Source of the DNA: Thermohalobaculum sp039030915
Lineage (GTDB): Bacteria; Pseudomonadota; Alphaproteobacteria; Rhodobacterales; Rhodobacteraceae
NCBI GenBank assembly: GCA_039030915.1
Contig: JBCCDG010000035.1
Coordinates: forward strand, 1 to 34,585
Direction of reading: 5' to 3'
Length of the DNA stretch: 34,585 nucleotides
Part shown: positions 16,206 through 23,794 of the stretch, piece after piece
How the letters are laid out: each line of letters starts with the position of its first letter
Numbering within the stretch: the stretch's first letter is position 1
Program-made: the position numbers and the translations under genes
The notes under the pieces: model-generated
What the model was told of the DNA's origin: nothing
Databases searched by the model: none
The model's input: the letters and a program-made list of their open reading frames with translations, nothing else

Positions 16206-17651
16206 CTAGCGTGCTGTGGCGAGGAGCGCGTCGACGTCAAGATGCGCCTCCAGATGGTCGGCAAGACTGTCGAGCACCGCCTCGACGTCCGCGTCATAAC
16301 TGCTCGCCGACCGGAAGCCGAGGCGGGCGAGCCAGGCGGCGCGGAAGTCGTCGTCGCGGAAGATGCCGTGGAGATAGCTGCCGGTGACGCGCCCATCCGC
16401 GCTGCTGGCACCCTCCGGGCCACCGTGGACGAAAGCGAAAGGGCGTTCGCGGTCGGGCCCGTCGCTCCGGCCGATATGGATCTCGTAGCCGCGGAACGGC
16501 AGGGCCGTGGCGGCATGCACCGCCGTGACCTTGGTCAGGCGCTTGTCGGGCGACATCACGGTGTCCACCGCGAGGAGTTCCAGGCCGGGATCGGTGCCGG
16601 CGGGGCCTTCGATCCCGTCTGGGTCGGCGACCGTCCGGCCGAGCATCTGGTATCCGCCACAGATGCCAAGGATGTACCCGCCACGGCGGCGGTGGGCGGC
16701 GAGGTCCACGTCCCACCCCTGATCGCGGAGAAAGGCGAGGTCGCCCCGGGTGGACTTACTGCCGGGCAAGATCACCAGGTCTGCATCGCCCGGGATCGGC
16801 CTGCCCGGGCCCAGCATCGTAAGGCGGACGGCCGGTTCCTGTGCAAGCGGGTCGAGATCGTCGAAGTTGGCGATCCGGGAGAGGCCGAGGCACACGATGT
16901 GCAGGCCCTCGCTCCTGTGCGGAGCGGCGATATCAAGCGCGTCTTCTGCCGGCAGGCGCCAGGCGTCCGCGAACCACGGCACCACGCCGAAACCCCGCCA
17001 GCCGGTGCGCTCCCTGATGAAGGCGTAGCCGTCTTCGAAGAGCATGGGGTCGCCCCGGAAGCGGTTAATGAGGAACCCCGCAATCAGCGCGGCGTCGTCT
17101 GGATCAATCACCGCCTGTGTGCCGACGATCTGGGCGATCACGCCGCCGCGGTCGATGTCACCGCAGAGGACGACCGGCACGTCCGCCGCCCGGGCGAAAC
17201 CCATGTTTGCGATGTCGCCCGTGCGAAGGTTGACCTCGGCCGGGCTGCCCGCCCCCTCAACCAACACTAGATCGTGGACCGCGCGGAGCCGCCCGTGGCT
17301 CTCCAGCACGGCCTCGAGAAGCTTCGGCTTCAGCCTGGCATAGTCGCGGGCCCGGGCGGTTGTGAGGCGACGCCCCTGCACGACCACCTGCGCGCCGACG
17401 TCCGTCTCGGGCTTCAGCAGGACTGGGTTCATGTCGGTGCGCGGGGCTAGACCCGCCGCCATCGCCTGCAGCGCCTGTGCCCGGCCGATCTCGCCGCCAT
17501 CCGCAGTGACGGCAGCATTGTTGGACATGTTCTGCGGCTTGAAGGGCGCGACCGAGAGCCCCCGCCGCCGCGCCGTTCGGCAGAGCCCGGCGACGAGCAT
17601 CGACTTGCCGACATTCGACCCCGTCCCCTGGATCATCAGCGAGCGTGTCAT
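16206..17651 (-). CDS. cobQ: Cobyric acid synthase
   Basis: 481 residues, normal for CobQ. It uses glutamine and ATP to amidate carboxylates b, d, e and g of adenosylcobyrinic acid a,c-diamide, giving adenosylcobyric acid in the cytoplasm. The N-terminal dethiobiotin-synthetase-like ATPase has its P-loop at GTGSNVGKS (9-17) and FKPQNMSNNA. The C-terminal class I glutaminase-like domain has C331 in GICGGYQMLG and H428 in YLHGIF. ATG at 17651 gives the conserved N-terminus and overlaps by four bases (ATGA) the stop of the small membrane-protein gene upstream. It runs leftward with cobO, away from the main cob operon. Confidence 0.95.
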   Translation of the reverse strand: MTRSLMIQGTGSNVGKSMLVAGLCRTARRRGLSVAPFKPQNMSNNAAVTADGGEIGRAQALQAMAAGLAPRTDMNPVLLKPETDVGAQVVVQGRRLTTARARDYARLKPKLLEAVLESHGRLRAVHDLVLVEGAGSPAEVNLRTGDIANMGFARAADVPVVLCGDIDRGGVIAQIVGTQAVIDPDDAALIAGFLINRFRGDPMLFEDGYAFIRERTGWRGFGVVPWFADAWRLPAEDALDIAAPHRSEGLHIVCLGLSRIANFDDLDPLAQEPAVRLTMLGPGRPIPGDADLVILPGSKSTRGDLAFLRDQGWDVDLAAHRRRGGYILGICGGYQMLGRTVADPDGIEGPAGTDPGLELLAVDTVMSPDKRLTKVTAVHAATALPFRGYEIHIGRSDGPDRERPFAFVHGGPEGASSADGRVTGSYLHGIFRDDDFRAAWLARLGFRSASSYDADVEAVLDSLADHLEAHLDVDALLATAR

Positions 17652-18013
17652 GCCGCGCCTCTGCGGAAACGCAGCCAGAGAGAGTGTGCAGCCAGCGCTC
17701 TGAAGGCGCGCTCCAACCGGAAGATCGCGTGATGTAAGAAGGAACTCAGCCAATGCCCACGCATGGCGGGCAGGACGACGAGCTTGGTGGCGGTATCGGT
17801 CAGGCGCCAATCCCGGGCGATCGCGCCTGCGATCGTGTCGAGGCCTATATGGAGTAGCACCCTTAAAATGACGCCTATGACGCACCCAACGCGAAGCGCT
17901 ACCCCCACCAGCAGCACTGCGGCCCAAAGGGCATGGCGGTGTGTGAGATGGGTGTGGTGATGGACTGCCCCGGGCGCTTCTAGATCGCCAGTCGGGAGAT
18001 TCCCGATAACCAC
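17648..18013 (-). CDS. Small His-rich membrane protein, resembling a truncated YdjM-type metal-dependent hydrolase
   Basis: 121 residues from a GTG start. VHHHTHLTHRHALW is followed by a hydrophobic segment (AAVLLVGVALRVGCVIGVILRVLLHIGLDTIAGAI) and a C-terminal part with LPAMRGHWLSSFLHHAIFRLE. The order His cluster, TM segment, HxxLD, then a final amphipathic helix fits the C-terminal two-thirds of membrane-bound metal-dependent hydrolases of the YdjM/DUF457 kind. The usual N-terminal third is missing, so it may be a truncated relic or a short variant. It starts four bases after the cobO stop and overlaps cobQ by four bases, so it is probably translated with them. A cobalamin role is only suggested by position. 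Confidence 0.55.
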   Translation of the reverse strand: MVIGNLPTGDLEAPGAVHHHTHLTHRHALWAAVLLVGVALRVGCVIGVILRVLLHIGLDTIAGAIARDWRLTDTATKLVVLPAMRGHWLSSFLHHAIFRLERAFRALAAHSLWLRFRRGAA

Positions 18014-18017
18014 CGCT

Positions 18018-18629
18018 TCAGAACTCGACGCCCTTCTGCGCTTTCACGCCCTCGCGAAACGGGTGTTTCACGAGGGTCATCTCGGTGACGAGGTCGGCGG
18101 CCTCGATCAACTCCGGCTTCGCGTTGCGCCCGGTCAGGCAGACATGGGTCATCCGCGGCTTCTCACGCAGCAGGAAGTCGACCACCGCTTCAATGTCGAG
18201 ATAATCGTAGCGTAGCGCAATGTTGATCTCGTCGAGCAGCACGAACCGGATCTCCGGATCGCGGATCTGCTCCTGCGCGATGCGCCAGCCCGCTTCGGCG
18301 GCGGCGATGTCGCGCTCGCGGTCCTGGGTCTCCCAAGTGAATCCCTCGCCTGAGACGAAGAAGCGGCACTCGTCTGCGAACCGCTCGCGAAGGAACGTCT
18401 TCTCCCCGGTCTCCCAGTTGCCCTTGATAAACTGCACCACGGCGCAAGGCATCCCGTGCGCGATGCAGCGCATCACCATGCCGAAGCCTGACGATGACTT
18501 GCCTTTGCCGGAGCCGGTGTGGACCATGACGAGGCCCTTCTCTTCCGTCTTCGTCTCCATCATCCGGTCGCGCGCAACCTTGATCTTGCGCATCTTCTCG
18601 GCGTGGCGAGCGTTGGCCTCGTCGTCCAT
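18018..18629 (-). CDS. cobO: Corrinoid (cob(I)yrinic acid a,c-diamide) adenosyltransferase
   Basis: 203 residues, normal for the CobO/BtuR/CobA(Sal) family. It transfers the 5'-deoxyadenosyl group of ATP to the reduced cobalt of the corrinoid. The P-loop is GSGKGKS (39-45), and VVQFIKGNWETGE, LDEINIALRYDYLD and HVCLTGRNAKPELIEAADLVTEM are family hallmarks. ATG at 18629 has AAAGGAA seven bases upstream and gives the usual charged N-terminus; an upstream in-frame ATG at 18,671 adds residues not seen in the family. It is the first gene of the leftward cobO-membrane protein-cobQ unit. Its start lies only about 55 bases from the first conserved base of the rightward riboswitch. Confidence 0.95.
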   Translation of the reverse strand: MDDEANARHAEKMRKIKVARDRMMETKTEEKGLVMVHTGSGKGKSSSGFGMVMRCIAHGMPCAVVQFIKGNWETGEKTFLRERFADECRFFVSGEGFTWETQDRERDIAAAEAGWRIAQEQIRDPEIRFVLLDEINIALRYDYLDIEAVVDFLLREKPRMTHVCLTGRNAKPELIEAADLVTEMTLVKHPFREGVKAQKGVEF

Positions 18630-18683
18630 GCGGTGTTCCTTTGGCTTGACAGGGCCGGGTGTCCGGCGCATTAAAAAAAACGA

Positions 18684-18870
18684 AGGTGCCCGCGCAAGCG
18701 GGTTAAAAGGGAATGTGCCAGCCCGGTCCCCGGGTCAAGCACAGCCGCCCCCGCGACCGTGACCGGAGAGGTCGCCTGACGCCACTGGCCCTTGTTGGGC
18801 TGGGAAGGCAAGGCGCCCGCAGGATGGTTCTCCATCCGGGATCCGCAAGCCGGGAAACCTGCCTGCGTGA
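18684..18870 (+). promoter_or_regulatory. Cobalamin riboswitch upstream of DUF1636-cobW-cobN
   Basis: Conserved elements appear in order on the plus strand: AGGTGCC, GGGTTAAAAGGGAA, GCCGCCCCCGCGACCGTGA, the B12 box GCCACTGG (18,781-18,788), GGGAAGGC, then CCGCAAGCCGGGAAACCTGCC. This is a class I-type adenosylcobalamin aptamer with an enlarged hairpin between GGGAAGG and CCGCAAG. It lies 107 bases upstream of the DUF1636 start, so it should switch that operon off when cobalamin is plentiful. No T-tract terminator is visible downstream, which points to translational control. Confidence 0.92.
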
Positions 18871-18942
18871 CGTTTGACGCAACCGGACGGGGTGTGCCGG
18901 TGACGGGTCGTTTTCCCTCCTCTCGAGGGGCCCCCGCGCTTT

Positions 18943-18967
18943 GCCCCCACGCTCCGCCGAAGGGGGT
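18943..18967 (+). promoter_or_regulatory. Possible Shine-Dalgarno-sequestering hairpin
   Basis: GCCCCC at 18,943-18,948 can pair with GGGGGT at 18,962-18,967, which includes the only purine-rich ribosome-binding site ahead of the DUF1636 ATG (18,977). Another C run at 18,931-18,935 could compete. This would let the upstream riboswitch act on translation. The pairing is seen in the bases; its use is inferred. Confidence 0.35.
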
Positions 18968-18976
18968 TTCGACGGC

Positions 18977-19378
18977 ATGTCGCACAGCGCCGCAGGTACC
19001 GAGCTCATCGTGTGCGTGAAATGCCTGAAGGGAGGCGAGGCGCCTGCCCAGGACCGCCGCCCAGGGCGCGCTCTCTTTGAGACGCTCGCCACACTGCCCC
19101 TGCCAGAGGGCGTGCGGGTGCGCGCCGTCGAGTGCCTCCAGAACTGCGATCACGGCTGTACGGTCGCGCTCCGCGGCGGCAATCGCTGGACCTATGTGTA
19201 CGGAAACCTCGACGAGACCTCGGATCCCGAGATGCTGCTCGACGGCGCGCGACGGTATCAGGAGACCGACGACGGCCTCATCCCCTGGCGCCAGCGGCCC
19301 GAGCACTTCAAGCGGAACTGCGTCGCGCGCGTTCCACCACCGAGCTTTACAGATGTGGTCGAGGAGACCGACATATGA
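18977..19378 (+). CDS. DUF1636 protein, ferredoxin-like Cys-rich protein of cobalamin clusters
   Basis: 133 residues. It has Cys at 13 and 16 (CVKC) and at 53, 57 and 61 (CLQNCDHGC), an arrangement like thioredoxin-fold [2Fe-2S] ferredoxins. The C-terminal half (RWTYVYGNLDE, then MLLDGARRYQ and PEHFKRNCVARVPP) fits DUF1636, a family found beside cobW and cobN. It could carry an iron-sulfur cluster or handle a metal; no function is established to my knowledge. ATG at 18977 has AAGGGGG about ten bases upstream. It is the first gene after the riboswitch and overlaps cobW by four bases (ATGA). Confidence 0.82.
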   Translation: MSHSAAGTELIVCVKCLKGGEAPAQDRRPGRALFETLATLPLPEGVRVRAVECLQNCDHGCTVALRGGNRWTYVYGNLDETSDPEMLLDGARRYQETDDGLIPWRQRPEHFKRNCVARVPPPSFTDVVEETDI

Positions 19379-20430
19379 GCGATCTCGCAAAGCTTCCCGT
19401 CACCGTCGTCACCGGGTTTCTCGGCTCCGGCAAGACCACGCTGATCCGCCACCTGATGTCACAGACCGGCGGGCGGCGCCTTGCGGTCGTGGTCAACGAG
19501 TTCGGCGACGTGGGCGTCGACGGCGAGATCCTGAAGGGCTGCGCGATCCCCGACTGCCCCGCGGAGAACATCGTGGAGCTCGCGAACGGCTGCATCTGCT
19601 GCACGGTCGCGGACGATTTTATCCCCACCATTGAGGCTCTGATGGCGCTCGATCCGCGGCCCGATCATATCGTCATCGAGACCTCGGGGCTGGCGCTGCC
19701 GAAGCCGCTGTTGAAGGCGTTCGAGTGGCCCGAGATCCGCTCCCGCATCACGGTCGACGGGGTGATCGCGCTCGCCGACGCCGAAGCTGTTGCGGCGGGC
19801 CGCTTTGCGCCCGACATCGCGAAAGTCGACGCCCAGCGCGCCGCGGATGACAGCCTCGACCACGAGACGCCGCTTTCGGAGGTGTTCGAGGACCAGATCT
19901 CCTGCGCCGACATCGTGCTCCTCACCAAGCCGGACCTTGCCGGGGAGGCGGGCCTCGCGAAGGCCCGCGCGGTCATCGCCGCCGAGGCGCCCCGGCCCGT
20001 GCCGATAGTGGAGGTCGCCGAGGGCGTCGTCGATCCGCGTGTGATCCTCGGCCTCGAAGCGGCGGCGGAAGACGACCTGGCCGCCCGCCCCTCGCACCAT
20101 GACACGCCGCACGACCACGGCCACGAGGACTTCGAGAGCATCGTCGTGGACATCCCCGACTGCGCTGATCCCACGGCGCTGGTGCGGGCCATCGAGCGGA
20201 TGGCGACCGAGCAGAACATCCTCCGCGTGAAAGGCTACGCCTCGGTCGCCGGCAAGCCGATGCGCCTTCTCGTGCAGGCGGTCGGAGCCCGGGTGCGCCA
20301 CCAGTATGACCGCCCCTGGGCCCCTGGCGAGGCGCGCCGGGGTCGCCTCGTGGTCATCGCCGAGCATGACGACATCCGCCCGAAGGCGATCCGCGCGGCC
20401 CTGGGCGCCATGCCGCAGCCGGCCGAGTAG
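19375..20430 (+). CDS. cobW: CobW, COG0523-family metallochaperone GTPase
   Basis: 351 residues. It has the P-loop GFLGSGKT (14-21), the metal-binding GCICC motif (72-76), a G4-like LLTKPD and a His-rich stretch (about 241-252: HHDTPHDHGH) before the C-terminal CobW_C domain. CobW GTPases are thought to deliver cobalt to the CobNST chelatase, and the position between DUF1636 and cobN supports that. The start is fixed by the ATGA overlap with DUF1636. It ends 19 bases before cobN. Confidence 0.95.
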   Translation: MSDLAKLPVTVVTGFLGSGKTTLIRHLMSQTGGRRLAVVVNEFGDVGVDGEILKGCAIPDCPAENIVELANGCICCTVADDFIPTIEALMALDPRPDHIVIETSGLALPKPLLKAFEWPEIRSRITVDGVIALADAEAVAAGRFAPDIAKVDAQRAADDSLDHETPLSEVFEDQISCADIVLLTKPDLAGEAGLAKARAVIAAEAPRPVPIVEVAEGVVDPRVILGLEAAAEDDLAARPSHHDTPHDHGHEDFESIVVDIPDCADPTALVRAIERMATEQNILRVKGYASVAGKPMRLLVQAVGARVRHQYDRPWAPGEARRGRLVVIAEHDDIRPKAIRAALGAMPQPAE

Positions 20431-20449
20431 GCCTGGCCCGGAGCCCCAG

Positions 20450-23400
20450 ATGCACGTCGTCTTCCGCGAGAGCCACGATCTGGACGCGACGCAGACGCCC
20501 CGCGACCTGGGGCAGGACCCGGCGGCACTGGTGGTGCTCTCGTTCTCCGACGGCGACCTCGGCGCCTTCGCCGCCGCATGGCGCGGGGGGGGCGGGCCCG
20601 AGGGAAGGCTGCCGACGCTGCGTCTCGCGAACCTCGCCCTGCTGAAGCATCCGCTCTCGGTCGACACCTATATCGAGCGGACGCTGAGCGGAGCGAAGGG
20701 CATTCTGGTCCGCCTGATCGGCGGCGTGCCCTACTGGGACTATGGGCTGATGCAGGTGCGTGCACTGGCCGAGGAGCGGGGCATCGCCCTCGCCGTCCTG
20801 CCCGCCGACGGGCGCCCGGACGCGCGGCTCGACGCGCACTCCACCCTGCCGGTGTCGACGCTGCGCCGCCTCGCCCATTTCTGCGATACAGGCGGAGAGG
20901 TCGCGGCCCGGGCCGCGCTCGCGCAGATGGCCATCGCCGCCGGGCTCTACGCGGGCCCCGTGCCGGGCGCCAAGTCACTGCCCCCGGTCGGTGCCTGGAC
21001 GCCGGAGACCGGCCTGGCCTGCCCGGCCACGGTGCTGTTTGCGCCGGCGCGCAGCGCCTCGCTGCCTGTCGAGACGGGCATCCCGACCGGCGCAATCGGG
21101 GGCGCGCGCATCCTGATCGTCTTCTACCGCTCGTACCTGGTCGCCGCCGACCTCGGCCCGGTCGAGGCGCTCGCCCGCACGGTCGCAGACCTGGGCGCCC
21201 AGGTTCAGGCGCTCTTCGTGCCCTCCCTCACGGCGCCCGACGCGGCGGGCTGGCTCCGGCGTCAGGTGACCGCCTTCGCGCCGGATGCCATCGTGAACGC
21301 CACCGCCTTCTCGGGCCGGGGGGAGGCCGGGACCTCGCCGCTCGACGCCGCCGGTGTGCCGGTCTTCCAGGTTGCTCTCGCCACCTCCTCCCGCGCCGCG
21401 TGGGAGACGGCGGAGCGCGGTCTCTCGCCCGCCGATCTCGCCATGCACGTGGTGCTGCCGGAGGTCGATGGGCGGCTCCTCGGCGGCGTGGTGTCCTTCA
21501 AGGAGGCGCAGCAGCGGGACGACCAGCTCCAGTTCGCACGCACCGCTCATCGACCGCACGCCGGGCGGATCGCCGCGGTGGCGGACCGCGTCGCCGGCTG
21601 GCTGCGCCTCGCTCGCCTCGACGCTGCCGAGCGCCGGGTCGCGCTGGTGCTCTCAACCTACCCCGGCAAGGCGTGGAACATGGGCCACGCGGTGGGGCTC
21701 GACGCGCCCGCCTCGGCCAGCGCGATCCTCTCCGATCTGGCAGAGCACGGGTACACTGTGCCGCCGCCGCCGGCCGACGTCCGGGCCGCCCTCCAGCACG
21801 GCAGGGTCCGATTTGCCCTGGCGGACTACGAGGCCGCGCTCGCCCGCTTGCCGGCTCGCCTGCGCCACGATCTCGCGGCCGCCTGGGGCGCACCCGCAGA
21901 CGACCCCGCCTGCGACGGTGAGAGCTTTGCCTTCCCCGCCATCCGCCACGGCGCGGCGTTGGTCGCGCTCCAGCCGGAGCGCGGCGGGACGGAGGACCGG
22001 GAGGGCCAGTACCACGACCTCGCCCGCGTGCCCCGCCATGCCTACGTCGCCTTCTACCTCTGGCTCCAGGGGGAGGCCGACGCGCTGGTCCATATCGGGG
22101 CACACGGCACGCTCGAATGGTTGCCCGGCAAGGCTGTCGCGCTGTCCGCCACCTGCTGGCCCGAGGTGCTGACCGGCGCGTTACCAGTCATCTACCCCTT
22201 CATCGTGAACGACCCCGGGGAGGCGGCGCAGGCCAAGCGGCGCATCGGCGCGGTCACCCTCGGCCATATCCCGCCGCCGCTCGCGGCCAGCGGCACGCCG
22301 GACCGGCTGGCCCGGCTGGAGGCGCTGCTCGACGAGTTCTCGACTGCCGACGGCCTCGACCCGCGCCGCCGTGACCGGCTCCGCGCCAGCATCCGCGACG
22401 AGGCGCAGGCGATCGGCGTCGAGGACGATCTGGGCCTCGACCGCGCGGGCTGCCCGGCGGACGCCATCACCCGCATCGACCGGTTCGTCTGCGACGTGAA
22501 GGAGAGCCAGTTCGGCGTGGGCCTCCACGTCTGGGGCCGCCCCGCGCGCCCCGGCGCCCCGTTCGAGACCAAAGCGTCGGTCGCCGCCGAGCGCCGGGCG
22601 CTGCTCGACGCGCTGGCAGGCCGCCGGATCGAGCCGGGCCCCTCCGGCTCGCCCTATCGCGGCCGCACCGATGTGCTGCCGACAGGCCGCAACATCTACA
22701 CGACGGACCCGCGGTCCGTGCCCACCCGCGCCGCTCATGGGCAGGGTGTGAAGCTGGCGGACGAGCTGATCCGCCGCCATCTGCAGGACGAGGGCGACTG
22801 GCCGCGGGGGCTGATCGTCGACCTCTGGGGCTCGGCCACCATGCGCACCGCGGGCGAGGAGTTCGCGATGGCGCTCCACCTCCTCGGCGCGCGCCCGGTG
22901 TGGGACGATGGCTCGGAGCGCGTCTCGGGCGTGGAGATCCTGCCGCTCGACGAACTCGCCCGCCCCCGGATCGACGTGACGCTCCGCGTCTCGGGCCTGT
23001 TCCGGGATGTGTTCCCAACGCTGTCCGCGCTGTTTGGCCAAGCCGTGCGGGCGCTCGCTGCCAGGGCCGAGGCGCCCGAACGGAACCCCTATGCCGGGCG
23101 CCCGGACCTCGCCCGGGTCTACGGCCCCAAACCCGGCAGCTTCGGTCTCGGCATGGGTGCGAGCCCCGAAGACTATGGCGAGAACGGTCGGAGCCTCGCC
23201 GGCGAGGCATGGCTCGCGGCCTCCGCCTGGGCGCTCGATGGCGAGGCAGCGCAGCCCGATGCGGCGGGGATCCGCAACCGGGTCGCCGCGGCCGATGCCT
23301 TCGTCCACTTGCAGGACCTTCCGGAGACCGACCTCCTCCTCGCCGCCGACTATGCGACCCACGAGGCCGGGTTCGCCGCGGCAAAGCGCGTGGCGGGGGG

Positions 23401-23794
23401 GCGCGCCGCGCTTTACCATCTCGACACGACCGACCCCGCGCGCCCCCGCGCACGGGCGCTCGCCGAGGAAGTCGCCCGGGTCGTTCGCGCCCGCGCGGCC
23501 CATCCGGGTTGGGTCGCCGGCATGCGGGCACACGGGTTCCGGGGCGCCGCCGAGATCGCTGCCACCCTCGAGAACATGGCTGCCTTTGCGCATCTCGCGG
23601 ACGTGGTCGGCCCCCACCTGTTCGATTGCTTCCACGCGGCAACCCTTGGCGACCCCGAGACGGCCGATTTCCTCGCCGCGGCGAACCCCGACGCCTATGC
23701 CGCTATGCGGGACCGGTTCGCAGCACTCCTCGACGCCGGGCTCTGGCAGACGCGCCGGAACTCCCTGCACACGACGCTCGGAGCGGTGTCCTGA
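20450..23794 (+). CDS. cobN: Aerobic cobaltochelatase large subunit
   Basis: 1,114 residues, somewhat shorter than the roughly 1,275 of the Pseudomonas denitrificans protein but within the family range. CobN binds hydrogenobyrinic acid a,c-diamide and cobalt; insertion needs ATP hydrolysis by CobS-CobT, which are not encoded here. Family signatures run from ALLKHPLSVDTYIERTL, YWDYGLMQVRALA and VALVLSTYPGKAWNMGHAVG to HIGAHGTLEWLPGKAVALS, VIYPFIVNDPGEAAQAKRR, LPTGRNIYTTDPRSVPT and VDLWGSATMRTAGEE. ATG at 20450 has CCGGAG eight bases upstream. It overlaps the likely start of cobG. The strong GC3 bias creates long antisense open frames here that I regard as shadows. Confidence 0.96.
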   Translation: MHVVFRESHDLDATQTPRDLGQDPAALVVLSFSDGDLGAFAAAWRGGGGPEGRLPTLRLANLALLKHPLSVDTYIERTLSGAKGILVRLIGGVPYWDYGLMQVRALAEERGIALAVLPADGRPDARLDAHSTLPVSTLRRLAHFCDTGGEVAARAALAQMAIAAGLYAGPVPGAKSLPPVGAWTPETGLACPATVLFAPARSASLPVETGIPTGAIGGARILIVFYRSYLVAADLGPVEALARTVADLGAQVQALFVPSLTAPDAAGWLRRQVTAFAPDAIVNATAFSGRGEAGTSPLDAAGVPVFQVALATSSRAAWETAERGLSPADLAMHVVLPEVDGRLLGGVVSFKEAQQRDDQLQFARTAHRPHAGRIAAVADRVAGWLRLARLDAAERRVALVLSTYPGKAWNMGHAVGLDAPASASAILSDLAEHGYTVPPPPADVRAALQHGRVRFALADYEAALARLPARLRHDLAAAWGAPADDPACDGESFAFPAIRHGAALVALQPERGGTEDREGQYHDLARVPRHAYVAFYLWLQGEADALVHIGAHGTLEWLPGKAVALSATCWPEVLTGALPVIYPFIVNDPGEAAQAKRRIGAVTLGHIPPPLAASGTPDRLARLEALLDEFSTADGLDPRRRDRLRASIRDEAQAIGVEDDLGLDRAGCPADAITRIDRFVCDVKESQFGVGLHVWGRPARPGAPFETKASVAAERRALLDALAGRRIEPGPSGSPYRGRTDVLPTGRNIYTTDPRSVPTRAAHGQGVKLADELIRRHLQDEGDWPRGLIVDLWGSATMRTAGEEFAMALHLLGARPVWDDGSERVSGVEILPLDELARPRIDVTLRVSGLFRDVFPTLSALFGQAVRALAARAEAPERNPYAGRPDLARVYGPKPGSFGLGMGASPEDYGENGRSLAGEAWLAASAWALDGEAAQPDAAGIRNRVAAADAFVHLQDLPETDLLLAADYATHEAGFAAAKRVAGGRAALYHLDTTDPARPRARALAEEVARVVRARAAHPGWVAGMRAHGFRGAAEIAATLENMAAFAHLADVVGPHLFDCFHAATLGDPETADFLAAANPDAYAAMRDRFAALLDAGLWQTRRNSLHTTLGAVS

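Noticed and set aside
18673..18705. Hairpin plus T8 on the minus strand as an intrinsic terminator upstream of cobO
   Set aside because: The T run is eight bases away from the short stem, and the stem is part of the riboswitch P1/P2 region on the other strand.
18735..18976. Short open frames within the first riboswitch
   Set aside because: The conserved aptamer elements explain this sequence; the frames have no motif.
19459..20667. 402-codon open frame antisense to cobW and the start of cobN
   Set aside because: It spans two well-supported genes and has no family features.
22181..23770. 529-codon open frame antisense to cobN
   Set aside because: Shadow of cobN's GC-rich third positions; the product has no recognisable domain and no convincing ribosome-binding site.
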